NCBI GenBank assembly: GCA_024102815.1
Contig: JAGFJJ010000070.1
Location: 1-47,079, forward strand
Source of the DNA: Phycisphaerae bacterium
GTDB lineage: Bacteria; Planctomycetota; Phycisphaerae; UBA1845
Reading direction: 5' to 3'
Length of the DNA stretch: 47,079 nucleotides
Below the pieces are notes generated by a model. It ran no database searches. It had not been told where the DNA came from and was given only the letters and a program-made list of their open reading frames with translations. Position 1 is the first letter of the stretch. The number at the start of each line of letters is the position of its first letter. Position numbers and translations under genes: made by a program. Shown here one piece after another: positions 8,333 to 16,381 of the stretch.

Positions 8333-8572
8333 GCCTGCCGGGGGAATTCTGCTTGACATGGGCGGCGAGCTGAGGCAACTTGGCAAGTCCTAAGAACTAC
8401 TGGAGAACACGCCACGCTACGAAAACACCGGGCACAAGTTGGCGGCAACCGCGAGGACCGCGCCGCTTCCAGTAGGCGGTTAGGACAGCTTGCGCCCGGC
8501 TGCCCACGTGAAGGTGAACCCCTCCCCGCACTGCTCGCCGACTACATCGCCCACATCCAATTCAGCAGGGCC

Positions 8573-9721
8573 TTGTCCATTCACAGCATCCGCGCCGCTC
8601 GGACCGCCGTCCGAGAATTCGCCCGCATCGTGCCCGCCCTGGAAACGGCCACGCGGGACGATGCCCGCGCCTACGTTGGCAACCTGCGCGAGCGATACGC
8701 CACCGCAACCGTCCAGCAGCGGGTGACCATCCTCCGCAGTTTCTACACCTGGGCGGTGCGCCGCGGACGCGTCGAAGGCAATCCGTTCGCCAACATCAAG
8801 GCGCCGAAGCCCGACGCACTGCTCCCCCGAGGCATGACCCGCGATGAAGTCGATACCCTGCTCGATTCCCCGTGGTCGGGGGCATCCGCCGAACGTGACC
8901 GAGCATTACTCAGCCTGATCTACTCCGCCGGGCTCCGCGTGTCTGAAGCTGTCAGCCTGGACGTGACAGACATTCGCTGGACCGACGAGCTGATCCGCGT
9001 GCGCGGCAAGGGGCGGAAGGTCCGCACGTGCCCCGTGGGGTCGCAGGCCCTCGAGCTGCTCAAACAGTACCTCGGCGACCGCGAAGCGGGACCGGTGTTT
9101 CTGAACCGCTCCGGCGATCAGATTGACGCCCGCTCCATCCGCCGAATGCTTGCCGCACGGTGCCGTGCGGTGGGGATCCGCGAGGTAACTCCCCACGCGC
9201 TGCGACATGCCTTTGCAACGCACATCCTGGACGGCGGCGCCGATCTTCGCTTCGTCCAGGAGCTGCTCGGGCACGTGAGCATCGCCACGACGCAGCGATA
9301 CACTTGCGTGGCCGCCCGCCGGCGGTTCGATGCCTACACCAAGGCCTTTAAGCGTGCCCAGAGCCCGCCGACGTCCAAAGTGCTCCGCCGCCGGGGCAAC
9401 CTGCTCAAGCGGTTCGCTGATTTCCTTGCGGTGGAACGTGGCAAACCGGCCCGTATGGTTCAACGGTATGTCTATTGCCTTCAACATCTTCGCGAGGGCG
9501 TTGGCCCTCTGGAGCGGGCGACGCCGGCCGCAATCCGGGGCTACCTGGAAGATCAGCGGGTGGCTGTTTGCCAGCGGACATTGGAAGCCCGCCTGGCCGC
9601 GATCGGCGCGTTCTACCTCTGGGCAGTGGCCAACGGCTACGTGGCGACGGATCCCGTGGGGTCGGTTTTGAGGGAGTTTCGACGCGGTTTTGCAGCCGCC
9701 GGAAAGGCGGTGGCATCGTGA
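8573..9721 (+). CDS. Xer-like tyrosine recombinase with an extra C-terminal core-binding domain
   Basis: 382 residues if TTG 8573 is used. The homologous-looking frame continues upstream to base 8483 (LLADYIAHIQFSRAL), but the only candidate start there is CTG 8531, so the true start is unclear. The catalytic set is complete: Arg122 (AGLRVSE), a Lys in GKGRKVR, HALRH (His208, Arg211), His234 (LLGHV) and Tyr243 (TQRYT). After the catalytic domain, residues about 275-370 look like a second N-terminal, SAM-like DNA-binding domain (KRFADFLAVERGK ... FYLWAVANGYVATDPV). That order is unusual and may reflect a fused second, truncated recombinase. The 8333-8482 gap holds no gene that I can see. Confidence 0.75.
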   Translation: MSIHSIRAARTAVREFARIVPALETATRDDARAYVGNLRERYATATVQQRVTILRSFYTWAVRRGRVEGNPFANIKAPKPDALLPRGMTRDEVDTLLDSPWSGASAERDRALLSLIYSAGLRVSEAVSLDVTDIRWTDELIRVRGKGRKVRTCPVGSQALELLKQYLGDREAGPVFLNRSGDQIDARSIRRMLAARCRAVGIREVTPHALRHAFATHILDGGADLRFVQELLGHVSIATTQRYTCVAARRRFDAYTKAFKRAQSPPTSKVLRRRGNLLKRFADFLAVERGKPARMVQRYVYCLQHLREGVGPLERATPAAIRGYLEDQRVAVCQRTLEARLAAIGAFYLWAVANGYVATDPVGSVLREFRRGFAAAGKAVAS

Positions 9722-9918
9722 CCCCTGAAGCCGATGCTCGGGTCCGCGTCGGCCTACCGGGCGGACTGCTCACGGGTACGCTCACCGTCCGCAACGGATC
9801 GCCCGTGCTGATCGTCGACGGAATACCCGGCGTCCGCCGGCCGGCAGATTATCCCATGCGGCTCGAAGGCAACCACGAGCTGATCCGGCGATGGAATGAG
9901 GCCGTCGGAGAAAGCTGA
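9718..9918 (+). CDS. Hypothetical 66-residue element protein
   Basis: GTG 9718 overlaps the recombinase stop (GTGA). Small beta-rich protein (RVRVGLPGGLLTGTLTVRNG, then VLIVDGIPGVRR) ending with an acidic helix. It resembles a tiny beta-barrel, but no family is recognised. Coupling to the genes on both sides supports expression. Confidence 0.5.
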   Translation: MTPEADARVRVGLPGGLLTGTLTVRNGSPVLIVDGIPGVRRPADYPMRLEGNHELIRRWNEAVGES

Positions 9919-9924
9919 CGCAAT

Positions 9925-11610
9925 ATGTCGCTACGACTTGGTAAGTGTGGATCCCGCTGGTTCGAGCTGCCCGACGAGGCGGCCACGGACACGATCTCCA
10001 TCCTTGGCAAGCGAGGCGCCGGCAAGACGTATATCGCCGGCGTCCTCGCCGAGGAAATGCTCGCCGCGAAACAGCACGTGGTAATCCTCGATCCGCTCGA
10101 TGTCTGGTGGGGGCTCCGCGCCTCTGCCGACGGGAAGCGCGAAGGTTACCCGGTTGTAGTGTTCGGTGGAGATCGCCAGGACGTGCCCGTGACCGGCGCC
10201 GACGGCCGGCAGATCGCCGACGCCATCATTGACCATCGCATCAACGCGGTTCTGTCCGTCGGGCACTTGAGCAAGACCGCGCAGCGGCAATTCGTTGCGG
10301 ATTTCGCCGAGCGGCTCTACCAGAAGAACCGCGACGCACTCCACCTGATGATCGACGAAGCTGATGCCTTCTGTCCACAGCGGGTGCAGGCCTCTTCGGC
10401 CCGGTGCATGGGCGCCGTCGATGACTTGGTGCGGCGCGGCCGCGCCCGGGGTATCGGCGTGACGCTCATCACGCAACGTTCGGCAGCGATTAACAAGGAC
10501 GTGCTGACACAGACCGAGTGCTTGGTCTGTGTCCGAACCAAGGGGCCGCAGGACAAGGACGCGGTCCGCGCCTGGGTCGACGTGCACGACGCGCCGGAGC
10601 ACGTGCGGGACTTCTGGGAATCGCTGCCGACCCTGCCTACGGGCGAGGCTTGGTTCTGGAGTGGCGACACGTTCGCCCGCGTGGCGATCCGCACGAAGCG
10701 GACCTTCGACTCCTCATCGACGCCGAAACTCGGCCGCAAGCGGGCGGAGCCGAAGCACTGGTCGCCCGTCGACCTCGAGAAACTGCGCGGGCAACTGTCG
10801 CAGTCCATCCAGGCAGCAGAGGCCTCCGACCCTGCGAAGCTGCGAAAACGCATTGCGGCACTCGAGGCGGAGCTTCGGTGCCGACCGGAGACGTCCGCAC
10901 CGGATGAATCCGCACTCACGGCCGCAGAAGCCGCCGGCTATCGGAGAGGATTCGACGCCGGCCGGAAGACAGCGACGGTGGCGATTCGCTCCGTACTCGA
11001 TGGCGTCATGGCCGAGCTGGCCCGGGCCGCGGCTCCGGAAGTCCCGCCGGTGAGGAATGGTCCAGCGGCGCGGCATCGTCCGCGATCCCGTCCGGCCACG
11101 CCGACGACGGCACCCGATGCCGCACCATCTTCCCGGGCTCACGAAAATGGTCGGCTCGGCGGAGGTAAGCAACGCATGCTCTCCGCTTTGGCCCAATTCG
11201 GAGCGATGAGCGATCGCAAGATGTCCCTCCTAACGGGTCTGTCCGCCTCGAGCGGCACGTTCGGAACGTATCTCGGCCAATTGCGAGCGGAGGGCCTGAT
11301 CGAAGGCAGTCGGGGCGAGCTGCGCGCGACCAACGCAGGAATCACTACCCTAGGCGAATTCGAGCCGCTGCCCACCGGCCCCGCTTTGCGCGCCTACTGG
11401 CAACAGCGGCTCGGGCAGAGTGGAATCAGACGCCTCTTCGACGTGGTTTGTGAAGCCTACCCGGCTTCGCTCGCCCGCGAGGAAGCCGCCGAACGCGCAG
11501 GCCTTTCCGCTGCGTCGGGGACATTCGGAACCTACCTTGGAAAGCTGCGGACGCTTGAGCTGGTCTCCAAGTCGGGCGACCTCCGGGCCAGTGACGAGCT
11601 GTTCGAATGA
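9925..11610 (+). CDS. HerA/FtsK-like ATPase with two C-terminal winged-helix repeats
   Basis: 561 residues, ATG 9925. The N-terminal ~260 residues form a HerA/DUF87-type P-loop ATPase: Walker A GKRGAGKTY (28-36), Walker B LHLMIDEAD (about 139-147), and the following GIGVTLITQR strand. Such ATPases act as DNA translocases or conjugation-like motors on mobile elements. A charged linker and coiled coil (about 285-400) precede two copies of a winged-helix unit with the shared core SGTFGTYLG, at residues 443 and 531. Arg/Pro-rich segments separate the parts. Likely a DNA motor with built-in DNA-binding domains; whether it works in replication, transfer or packaging cannot be told from the sequence. 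Confidence 0.7.
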   Translation: MSLRLGKCGSRWFELPDEAATDTISILGKRGAGKTYIAGVLAEEMLAAKQHVVILDPLDVWWGLRASADGKREGYPVVVFGGDRQDVPVTGADGRQIADAIIDHRINAVLSVGHLSKTAQRQFVADFAERLYQKNRDALHLMIDEADAFCPQRVQASSARCMGAVDDLVRRGRARGIGVTLITQRSAAINKDVLTQTECLVCVRTKGPQDKDAVRAWVDVHDAPEHVRDFWESLPTLPTGEAWFWSGDTFARVAIRTKRTFDSSSTPKLGRKRAEPKHWSPVDLEKLRGQLSQSIQAAEASDPAKLRKRIAALEAELRCRPETSAPDESALTAAEAAGYRRGFDAGRKTATVAIRSVLDGVMAELARAAAPEVPPVRNGPAARHRPRSRPATPTTAPDAAPSSRAHENGRLGGGKQRMLSALAQFGAMSDRKMSLLTGLSASSGTFGTYLGQLRAEGLIEGSRGELRATNAGITTLGEFEPLPTGPALRAYWQQRLGQSGIRRLFDVVCEAYPASLAREEAAERAGLSAASGTFGTYLGKLRTLELVSKSGDLRASDELFE

Positions 11611-11750
11611 AACGAAGCCGCTACGTTGGCCCAGGAGCGACGATCGGCAGGCGGGAAGACATCCGGGACGGGGAAACGCGAGAATCGCCTGCCGAGGCGC
11701 CGACGTCGAAGCGATCGGCCAACCCAGAGGCTGCAAGAGGGAGCCCGTGA
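11607..11750 (+). CDS. Possible 47-residue basic protein
   Basis: ATG 11607 overlaps the TGA of the ATPase gene (ATGA), and the stop at 11748-11750 is immediately followed by the ATG of the next gene. It reads MKRSRYVGPGATIGRR at the start and is Arg/Ser/Ala/Pro-rich throughout. No family recognised. The double junction fits the pattern of real genes in this element, but the composition is low-complexity. Confidence 0.4.
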   Translation: MKRSRYVGPGATIGRREDIRDGETRESPAEAPTSKRSANPEAARGSP

Positions 11751-12491
11751 ATGGCGGATGAAACAAAGCAACGGTCCGGCCTACTCCTGCCCGTGGGTAT
11801 CGCGGGAGTGATCGGCCTTGTCTTCGGATTCCTGATCGGGCTTCTGTTTGTGGAAGGGCGATCGAAGGATCAATTCGTCGAATGCGAGGCTGCGCTCAAC
11901 AGCGCGACCTTGAAGCAAGGCGAAGCGGAAGCAGGGCTGAAGCAGTGCACCAACGAAAAGGCGCGTGCCCTGGACAAGCTCCAAACGTGCACGGCAACCT
12001 CCGCCAGACTGGAAGAGCAAGCGAACCGACTCGGCGAATGCAACGCACAGGTCGCGCTCCTGGAGGCAAGAGTCGCCGAGCTCGAGCCCGCGCAGACAGA
12101 ACAGCCTCCGCCTGCACCTGATTCGACCTCGAATCAGCTCCGTGTGCTGCGGGCATCCGTTCGCCGCAGTGACGGTATTTTCAACGACGTAGTCTTGGAC
12201 CTCGAAGTCGAGAACAACACGGCCGTTCCGATCTCGAAGGTGCGGTTCGATTGCGTCATCAAAAGCCCCGGGCGAGCGGTACCTTGGTTCGAGGGCAGAT
12301 TTTCCTATGAGATACCCGGCGGCGTCGAGCCCGGGGAACTAGTCGAATGGCACCTTACCAGGCAGTTCGATTCGGAATGGCGGACGAAGATCCCCTTCGA
12401 TGAGCGAAGCGACTTCATCGTGGAAGTGACCGTTCTGGACCTGTTTGACGCCGAGGGCAAGCCGCTGATCGTAGAGGACAGGAACCGGTGA
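11751..12491 (+). CDS. Membrane-anchored coiled-coil protein with a DUF6694-like domain
   Basis: 246 residues, ATG 11751 with AGAGGGAG upstream. One transmembrane helix at residues about 10-35 (LLLPVGIAGVIGLVFGFLIG) is followed by a Cys-containing coiled coil (about 38-110) and a beta domain (about 130-240) with VVLDLEVENNTAVPISKVRF, PGRAVPWF and GGVEPGE. That domain resembles DUF6694-type lipoproteins of unknown function. Likely exposed on the outer face of the inner membrane. A cargo gene of the element; no partner is evident. Confidence 0.6.
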   Translation: MADETKQRSGLLLPVGIAGVIGLVFGFLIGLLFVEGRSKDQFVECEAALNSATLKQGEAEAGLKQCTNEKARALDKLQTCTATSARLEEQANRLGECNAQVALLEARVAELEPAQTEQPPPAPDSTSNQLRVLRASVRRSDGIFNDVVLDLEVENNTAVPISKVRFDCVIKSPGRAVPWFEGRFSYEIPGGVEPGELVEWHLTRQFDSEWRTKIPFDERSDFIVEVTVLDLFDAEGKPLIVEDRNR

Positions 12492-12634
12492 CAACCGCCC
12501 GCAGCGGCGGACGGGCAATAAGGACATGAATATTCACGGCCGTCTCTGCGGCCGGAAGGCGAGGAAGGCGGGCCGCACGGTCGGCGCCGTACGCTCGCCA
12601 ATCCCAGCGCGTGGGACAGAGGGAGAGCAGAGCA

Positions 12635-14605
12635 ATGGCAAAAGCAAGACGACGCACGCGGCGACGCTCAAAAGGGACGGTGTTTCGCCCGACGGTGACC
12701 CGCATTGTCAACGGGCGCAAGGTGACCGTGCAGACGCAGTTCTACTGGGCCCGGTACCGCGATGCGAAAGGCAAGCCGCAGTGCCACGTGCTCCGGCTGG
12801 CCACCGGCAACAAGGTGACCGACGTTGACGTGGCGGACTCCCTGCTCCGGCAGATCCTCAAGCGCGTGGAACGCGAGGCCGCCGGTCTGGTCGATCCCCA
12901 GGTGGAAGCCGCCTCGATGTCCTTCCGCACAATCGTCGCCCGCTACGTGCAGACCATTCGTCAGCGGCGACGCTCCCGGGCATACGTCCGGCAAGTGCTC
13001 GCTGTCGGCAAGTGGTTCATCGACGAAGGCGAAATCGGCCGTCTGGCAGAGTTCACCACGGAGCGGGTGAGCAAGGCCCTCGGCAAGCTGGCGGACCGCG
13101 GCAAGGCCCCGAAGACGGTCAACGAGTACCGCTCGATCATGTACGGCCTAGGCGAATGGGCGATGACCACGGTGGAGCTGACCGCACGAAACCCTGTCGC
13201 CCGCGTGAAACGCGCCGAGGCCCGCGGCGATATTCGCCGGAAGCGCCGGGCCCTCACCATCGATGAAGCAAAGCAGCTCCTGGGCGCGTCCGAGCCGCGT
13301 AGGCTCTTCTACACGCTCGCCCTGTACACCGGCCTGCGGGCGGGCGAGATCGCGGCCCTGGAGTGGCGGGACGTTGAACTAGGTGGCAAACGTCCGGCGA
13401 TCTCACTCCGGGCGGAAACAACGAAGGCAGGCCGAGCCGACGAGCTGCCCATCCATCCGGCCCTGGGCAAGGCTCTGAAAGACGCCAAGTCCAAGGGAGC
13501 GAAGCCAACGGACAAGGTAATCCCGACGGTGCCCCGCTGCGCTACGCTCACGGGACGCGACTACATGCGGGACGGCAAGAAGCTGCACCTGAAAGGCGAC
13601 CTGGAACGCGCGGGGATCCCGATCCGCGATGACCACGGCCGAGCTATTGACCGCCATGCACTGCGCACAACGTACTGCACGTGGCTGATGCTGCACGGCG
13701 TGGATGAGCGGGCCCGGGTCCGGCTGGCCCGGCACTCGCCCTCGGGTGTGACGATGAAGCACTATTCGGACTTCCGACTGCTCGACTTGTGGGCGGAGAT
13801 CGGCAAGCTGCCGGACATCACACCCCCGAAGCCGAAGGCCGAGGCGGAGCCGGAACGGCTCCAGGCGACAGGCACGGACGGGCGCTCGGTTGCATCGGAA
13901 AACCAAGCGCACGCGCAGAAGGGCAAAACCGGGCGGCGGAAAAATGTTGCACGCCCCGTTGCATTAAGCTCTGGCCAACCGTGTCCATTTGAGTCCATTT
14001 CCGACCATAAGCCGAACAAATCAGTTAAGGCTCGAAACACGAGTTCAACCTATAAAAATAGGGATTTTCGAGCAAAATCGCACTCGGGGCGGCGGGATTC
14101 GAACCCGCGGCCTCTTGGTCCCAAACCAAGCGCGCTACCGGGCTGCGCCACGCCCCGTCACCGAATCAAGTTACCAGAAGACCGCTCGGCTACCAAAGTC
14201 GACAAGACCCAGATTTTGCGGTGGCACCTACTTTCCCTGCGGGGACCGGTGCTCGCCGGTTTCCACCGGCCTCGTCCCGTCCGCCACCCACTCGCTCCAC
14301 GAACCCGGATAGAGCAACGCATCGCCGAGCCCCGCGTGGGCAAATGCCAGGATGTTGTGGCATGCGGTCACGCCAGAACCGCAATAGAACGCGACGTTTC
14401 CGGCATCGCGCGGTCCAAGGGCCTTTTCGAAACGTTGGCAAAGCTCTGCCCGGCTCTTGAATCGACCGTCGGCCGCGAGGTTCTCTCCGTACGGCAGATT
14501 CACCGCGCCGGGAATGTGCCCCGCCACAGGATCAAGCGGTTCGACTTCCCCGCGATACCGCTCCGCCGCGCGGGAATCAACGAGAAACAACCGGCTGTCG
14601 TTTAG
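12635..14605 (+). CDS. int: Tyrosine integrase whose frame runs through the attachment site
   Basis: ATG 12635, with AGGGAG about ten bases upstream. Recognisable integrase extends to about residue 400 (base ~13,830): basic N-terminal arm-binding region (AKARRRTRRRSK), SAM-like core-binding domain, and catalytic domain with Arg235 (TGLRAGE), a Lys in TTKAGRADELP, His341/Arg344 (RHALRTTY), His367 and Tyr377 (KHYSD). The frame then stays open for another ~775 bases: through the antisense of tRNA-Pro (giving RRDSNPRPLGPKPSALPGC) and across the 3' part of sseA in antisense, to TAG at 14,603-14,605. The tail is best read as a by-product of integration; in the excised circle the integrase would end elsewhere. 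Confidence 0.85.
   Translation: MAKARRRTRRRSKGTVFRPTVTRIVNGRKVTVQTQFYWARYRDAKGKPQCHVLRLATGNKVTDVDVADSLLRQILKRVEREAAGLVDPQVEAASMSFRTIVARYVQTIRQRRRSRAYVRQVLAVGKWFIDEGEIGRLAEFTTERVSKALGKLADRGKAPKTVNEYRSIMYGLGEWAMTTVELTARNPVARVKRAEARGDIRRKRRALTIDEAKQLLGASEPRRLFYTLALYTGLRAGEIAALEWRDVELGGKRPAISLRAETTKAGRADELPIHPALGKALKDAKSKGAKPTDKVIPTVPRCATLTGRDYMRDGKKLHLKGDLERAGIPIRDDHGRAIDRHALRTTYCTWLMLHGVDERARVRLARHSPSGVTMKHYSDFRLLDLWAEIGKLPDITPPKPKAEAEPERLQATGTDGRSVASENQAHAQKGKTGRRKNVARPVALSSGQPCPFESISDHKPNKSVKARNTSSTYKNRDFRAKSHSGRRDSNPRPLGPKPSALPGCATPRHRIKLPEDRSATKVDKTQILRWHLLSLRGPVLAGFHRPRPVRHPLAPRTRIEQRIAEPRVGKCQDVVACGHARTAIERDVSGIARSKGLFETLAKLCPALESTVGREVLSVRQIHRAGNVPRHRIKRFDFPAIPLRRAGINEKQPAVV
13983..14084 (+). 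promoter_or_regulatory. Attachment-region repeats next to the tRNA 3' end
   Basis: GTCCATTT occurs twice, at 13,983-13,990 and 13,993-14,000, ten bases apart, within a tandem G[T/A]GTCCATTT. Arms CTCGAAA (14,031-14,037) and TTTCGAG (14,066-14,072) form an inverted repeat around an AT-rich stretch. Tyrosine integrases of tRNA-targeting elements bind short arm-type repeats beside the core site, and these lie between int and the tRNA as expected. The assignment is inference. Confidence 0.4.
14084..14157 (-). tRNA. tRNA-Pro (anticodon TGG)
   Basis: On the minus strand the sequence folds as a complete tRNA: acceptor stem CGGGGCG paired with CGCCCCG (7 bp), anticodon stem CTTGG/CCAAG with loop TTTGGGA, anticodon TGG at 14,121-14,123, and a T-loop GGTTCGAATCC. 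The discriminator base is A (14,084). No CCA is encoded. The tRNA is intact, so the integrated element has restored its 3' end. Just downstream of sseA on the same strand. Confidence 0.95.
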
Positions 14606-15100
14606 CTGCGATAGAACTTCCTCTGTGGCCACGGCCCGATCCGCCCGCGCTCGCGCCGTGAAATGGCGTGTCGGCCGTTCTTCATTTCCCGAAGCAATCG
14701 ATCCGCCTGCTTCGACCCACGCCTTCCAACCGCCATCCAACACGGCGGCCGCATCGTGCCCCAGCCAGCGGAGCATCCACCACATCCGGGCCGCAAACGC
14801 CCCGCCTGCGTTGTCGTAGGCCACGACCTGCACACGATCGTCGATACCCCACTGCGACAGCCGTCGCACGAACTCCTCGATCTTTGGCAGCGGGTGCCGT
14901 CCTGTGCGTCCGGCGATCACGGGTGCCGCGAGGTCGTCGTCCAGGTGCGCGTACACCGCTCCGGAAACGTGCGCTTCGAGATACGCCCGGCGACCTGCCT
15001 GCTTGTCGTCCAGCGCGAATCGGCAGTCAACAATCGCCACCTGCGGATCGCCGAGATGCGCCTTGAGCTCGTCGACGGATATCAGTGTTTGGAAGTTCAT
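14228..15100 (-). CDS. sseA: Thiosulfate/3-mercaptopyruvate sulfurtransferase
   Basis: 290 residues from ATG 15,100 (MNFQTLISVDELKAHLGD); the frame extends further upstream without a better start. Two tandem rhodanese domains: the first, non-catalytic (VAIVDCRF, HVSGAVYAHLDDDLA), the second with the active-site loop YCGSGVTACHN, which has the CGSGVTAC form typical of this family. It moves sulfur from thiosulfate or 3-mercaptopyruvate to an acceptor such as cyanide or a thiol. Its 3' part is crossed in antisense by the integrase reading frame, but the gene itself appears intact. Confidence 0.88.
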   Translation of the reverse strand: MNFQTLISVDELKAHLGDPQVAIVDCRFALDDKQAGRRAYLEAHVSGAVYAHLDDDLAAPVIAGRTGRHPLPKIEEFVRRLSQWGIDDRVQVVAYDNAGGAFAARMWWMLRWLGHDAAAVLDGGWKAWVEAGGSIASGNEERPTRHFTARARADRAVATEEVLSQLNDSRLFLVDSRAAERYRGEVEPLDPVAGHIPGAVNLPYGENLAADGRFKSRAELCQRFEKALGPRDAGNVAFYCGSGVTACHNILAFAHAGLGDALLYPGSWSEWVADGTRPVETGEHRSPQGK

Positions 15101-15262
15101 GACCGCGATTCTATCCCAACCGGCTCGAATCCACGAGCACCGTACGGACACAAGCCGCCACGGACCACTCCTTGACAGTATCGCCCACGCTCCTAGGGTT
15201 ATCGCAACTGGTTGCCGCCGGATATGCGGCTCACGCAATTCGCAGGTGTTCGGGAGCAGGCC

Positions 15263-16381
15263 ATGGCCGCGAAGGAAATCCGACTTGATGCCGGTGACGA
15301 CGCGACCGCGGCGGCCAGACGTGCCGCCGAGGTTCTCGACAACGACGGCCTGGTCATCTTCCCCACGGAGACCGTCTACGGCGTTGCCGCCCGCGTAACC
15401 CCGGCTGCCCTCACGAAACTGCGTGAGGTCAAAGGGCGATCAGCCGATCAGGCGTTTACCGTCCATCTTGGCGACAAAGAGACGGCATCTGAGTTTGTCC
15501 CCCGCATTTCCGGCCGCGCAAGAAGGCTCATTCGCAAGGCCTGGCCCGGACCGCTTACGCTCATTCTTCCCGAACCTCATCCCGAGGCGGCCCCGATCGC
15601 CAGGCGACTCGACCCAAACATGCTCGACGCGGTCTACTACAACGGCGCCGTGGGACTGCGATGTCCCGACGAACGCTTTGCTCTGGCCATGCTCCGCGCC
15701 GCGGGTGGTCCCGTCGTGGCGTCCAGCGCCAACCACGCGGGTGAGTCCCCTCCGACGACACTCGAGGCCGCGGTGAAGTCACTTGGAGACTCCGTCGACC
15801 TCGCCGTCGGAACAGGACCGACACGCTACAACAAGCCCTCCACCATCGTTCGTATCAGCGGACGCCAGCTCGAGGTCGTTCGCGAAGGCGTTCTGGACGC
15901 CGGTACCGTGCAAAGGATGGCCGTGCTGCGCCTGCTCTTCGTCTGCACCGGGAACACCTGCCGCAGCCCGATGGCGGCCGCCCTTGCCCGGAAGTTCCTC
16001 GCGGAACGCCTGGGCTGCTCGATGGAGCAATTGTCCGATCACGGCGTTCTGGTATCATCGGCGGGTACGGCCGGTGGCGGCGGCGGCGCAGCCGAGTTCG
16101 CTATTGAGGTCATGCTCGAGCGCGGGATCGACCTGCACGATCATGTGTCCACGCTGCTCACGGCCGACCAGGTGCGGCAGGCGGACCATTGCTTCACCAT
16201 GACTGCCGCCCACCGCGATGCCGTCAACTCCCTGGAGCCCGGCAGTGCCGATCGCGTGGCGCTTCTGCTGCACGATCGCGACGTCGAAGACCCCATCGGA
16301 GGAACCGCGCAGGATTACGAGCAGTGCGCGGAGATTCTTGAGCAGGGCCTCCGTGCCCGGCTGGAGGAAATCGAACCATGA
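15263..16381 (+). CDS. Threonylcarbamoyl-AMP synthase (YrdC/Sua5) fused to a low-molecular-weight protein phosphatase
   Basis: 372 residues from ATG 15,263, which has GGGAG six bases upstream; TTG 15,212 and ATG 15,224 are weaker options. Residues ~1-215 are a YrdC/Sua5 domain (DGLVIFPTETVYGVAARV, PGPLTLILP, VVASSANHAGE), which makes threonylcarbamoyl-AMP for the t6A modification of ANN-decoding tRNAs. From residue ~220 a LMW phosphatase begins with the active loop VCTGNTCRSPMA (Cys-x5-Arg) and ends with the general-acid segment DVEDPIGG. The TGA overlaps rpiB. In B. subtilis the separate genes ywlC, ywlE (arginine phosphatase) and ywlF (rpiB) lie together, so this looks like the same cluster with the first two fused. 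Confidence 0.88.
   Translation: MAAKEIRLDAGDDATAAARRAAEVLDNDGLVIFPTETVYGVAARVTPAALTKLREVKGRSADQAFTVHLGDKETASEFVPRISGRARRLIRKAWPGPLTLILPEPHPEAAPIARRLDPNMLDAVYYNGAVGLRCPDERFALAMLRAAGGPVVASSANHAGESPPTTLEAAVKSLGDSVDLAVGTGPTRYNKPSTIVRISGRQLEVVREGVLDAGTVQRMAVLRLLFVCTGNTCRSPMAAALARKFLAERLGCSMEQLSDHGVLVSSAGTAGGGGGAAEFAIEVMLERGIDLHDHVSTLLTADQVRQADHCFTMTAAHRDAVNSLEPGSADRVALLLHDRDVEDPIGGTAQDYEQCAEILEQGLRARLEEIEP

Larger units (their letters stand above)
1..14091. mobile_element. Right-hand part of an integrated prophage-like element, inserted at tRNA-Pro
   Basis: Seen: a nearly gap-free plus-strand array containing an HK97-type prohead protease, a tail-hub-like protein, a DUF1064/Sak4/ssDNA-binding recombination module, a HerA-like ATPase and two tyrosine recombinases, ending with an integrase whose reading frame enters a tRNA-Pro gene. 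Known: integrases beside a tRNA commonly mark the element boundary, with the element supplying the 3' part of the tRNA. Inferred: the right boundary lies in or just left of the tRNA 3' end (about 14,084-14,110); the left end is outside the window. No portal, terminase or major capsid gene is visible, so this may be a phage whose head genes lie to the left, a decayed prophage, or a satellite-type element. Confidence 0.8.

Noticed and set aside
12526..12828. Small ORF before the integrase (ATG 12,526)
   Set aside because: It has a fair ribosome site, but two thirds of it is a frame-shifted shadow of the integrase N-terminus.
13830..14605. The C-terminal tail of the integrase frame as a new protein domain
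   Set aside because: Its sequence is explained by antisense tRNA and antisense sseA, so it is a consequence of the insertion site.
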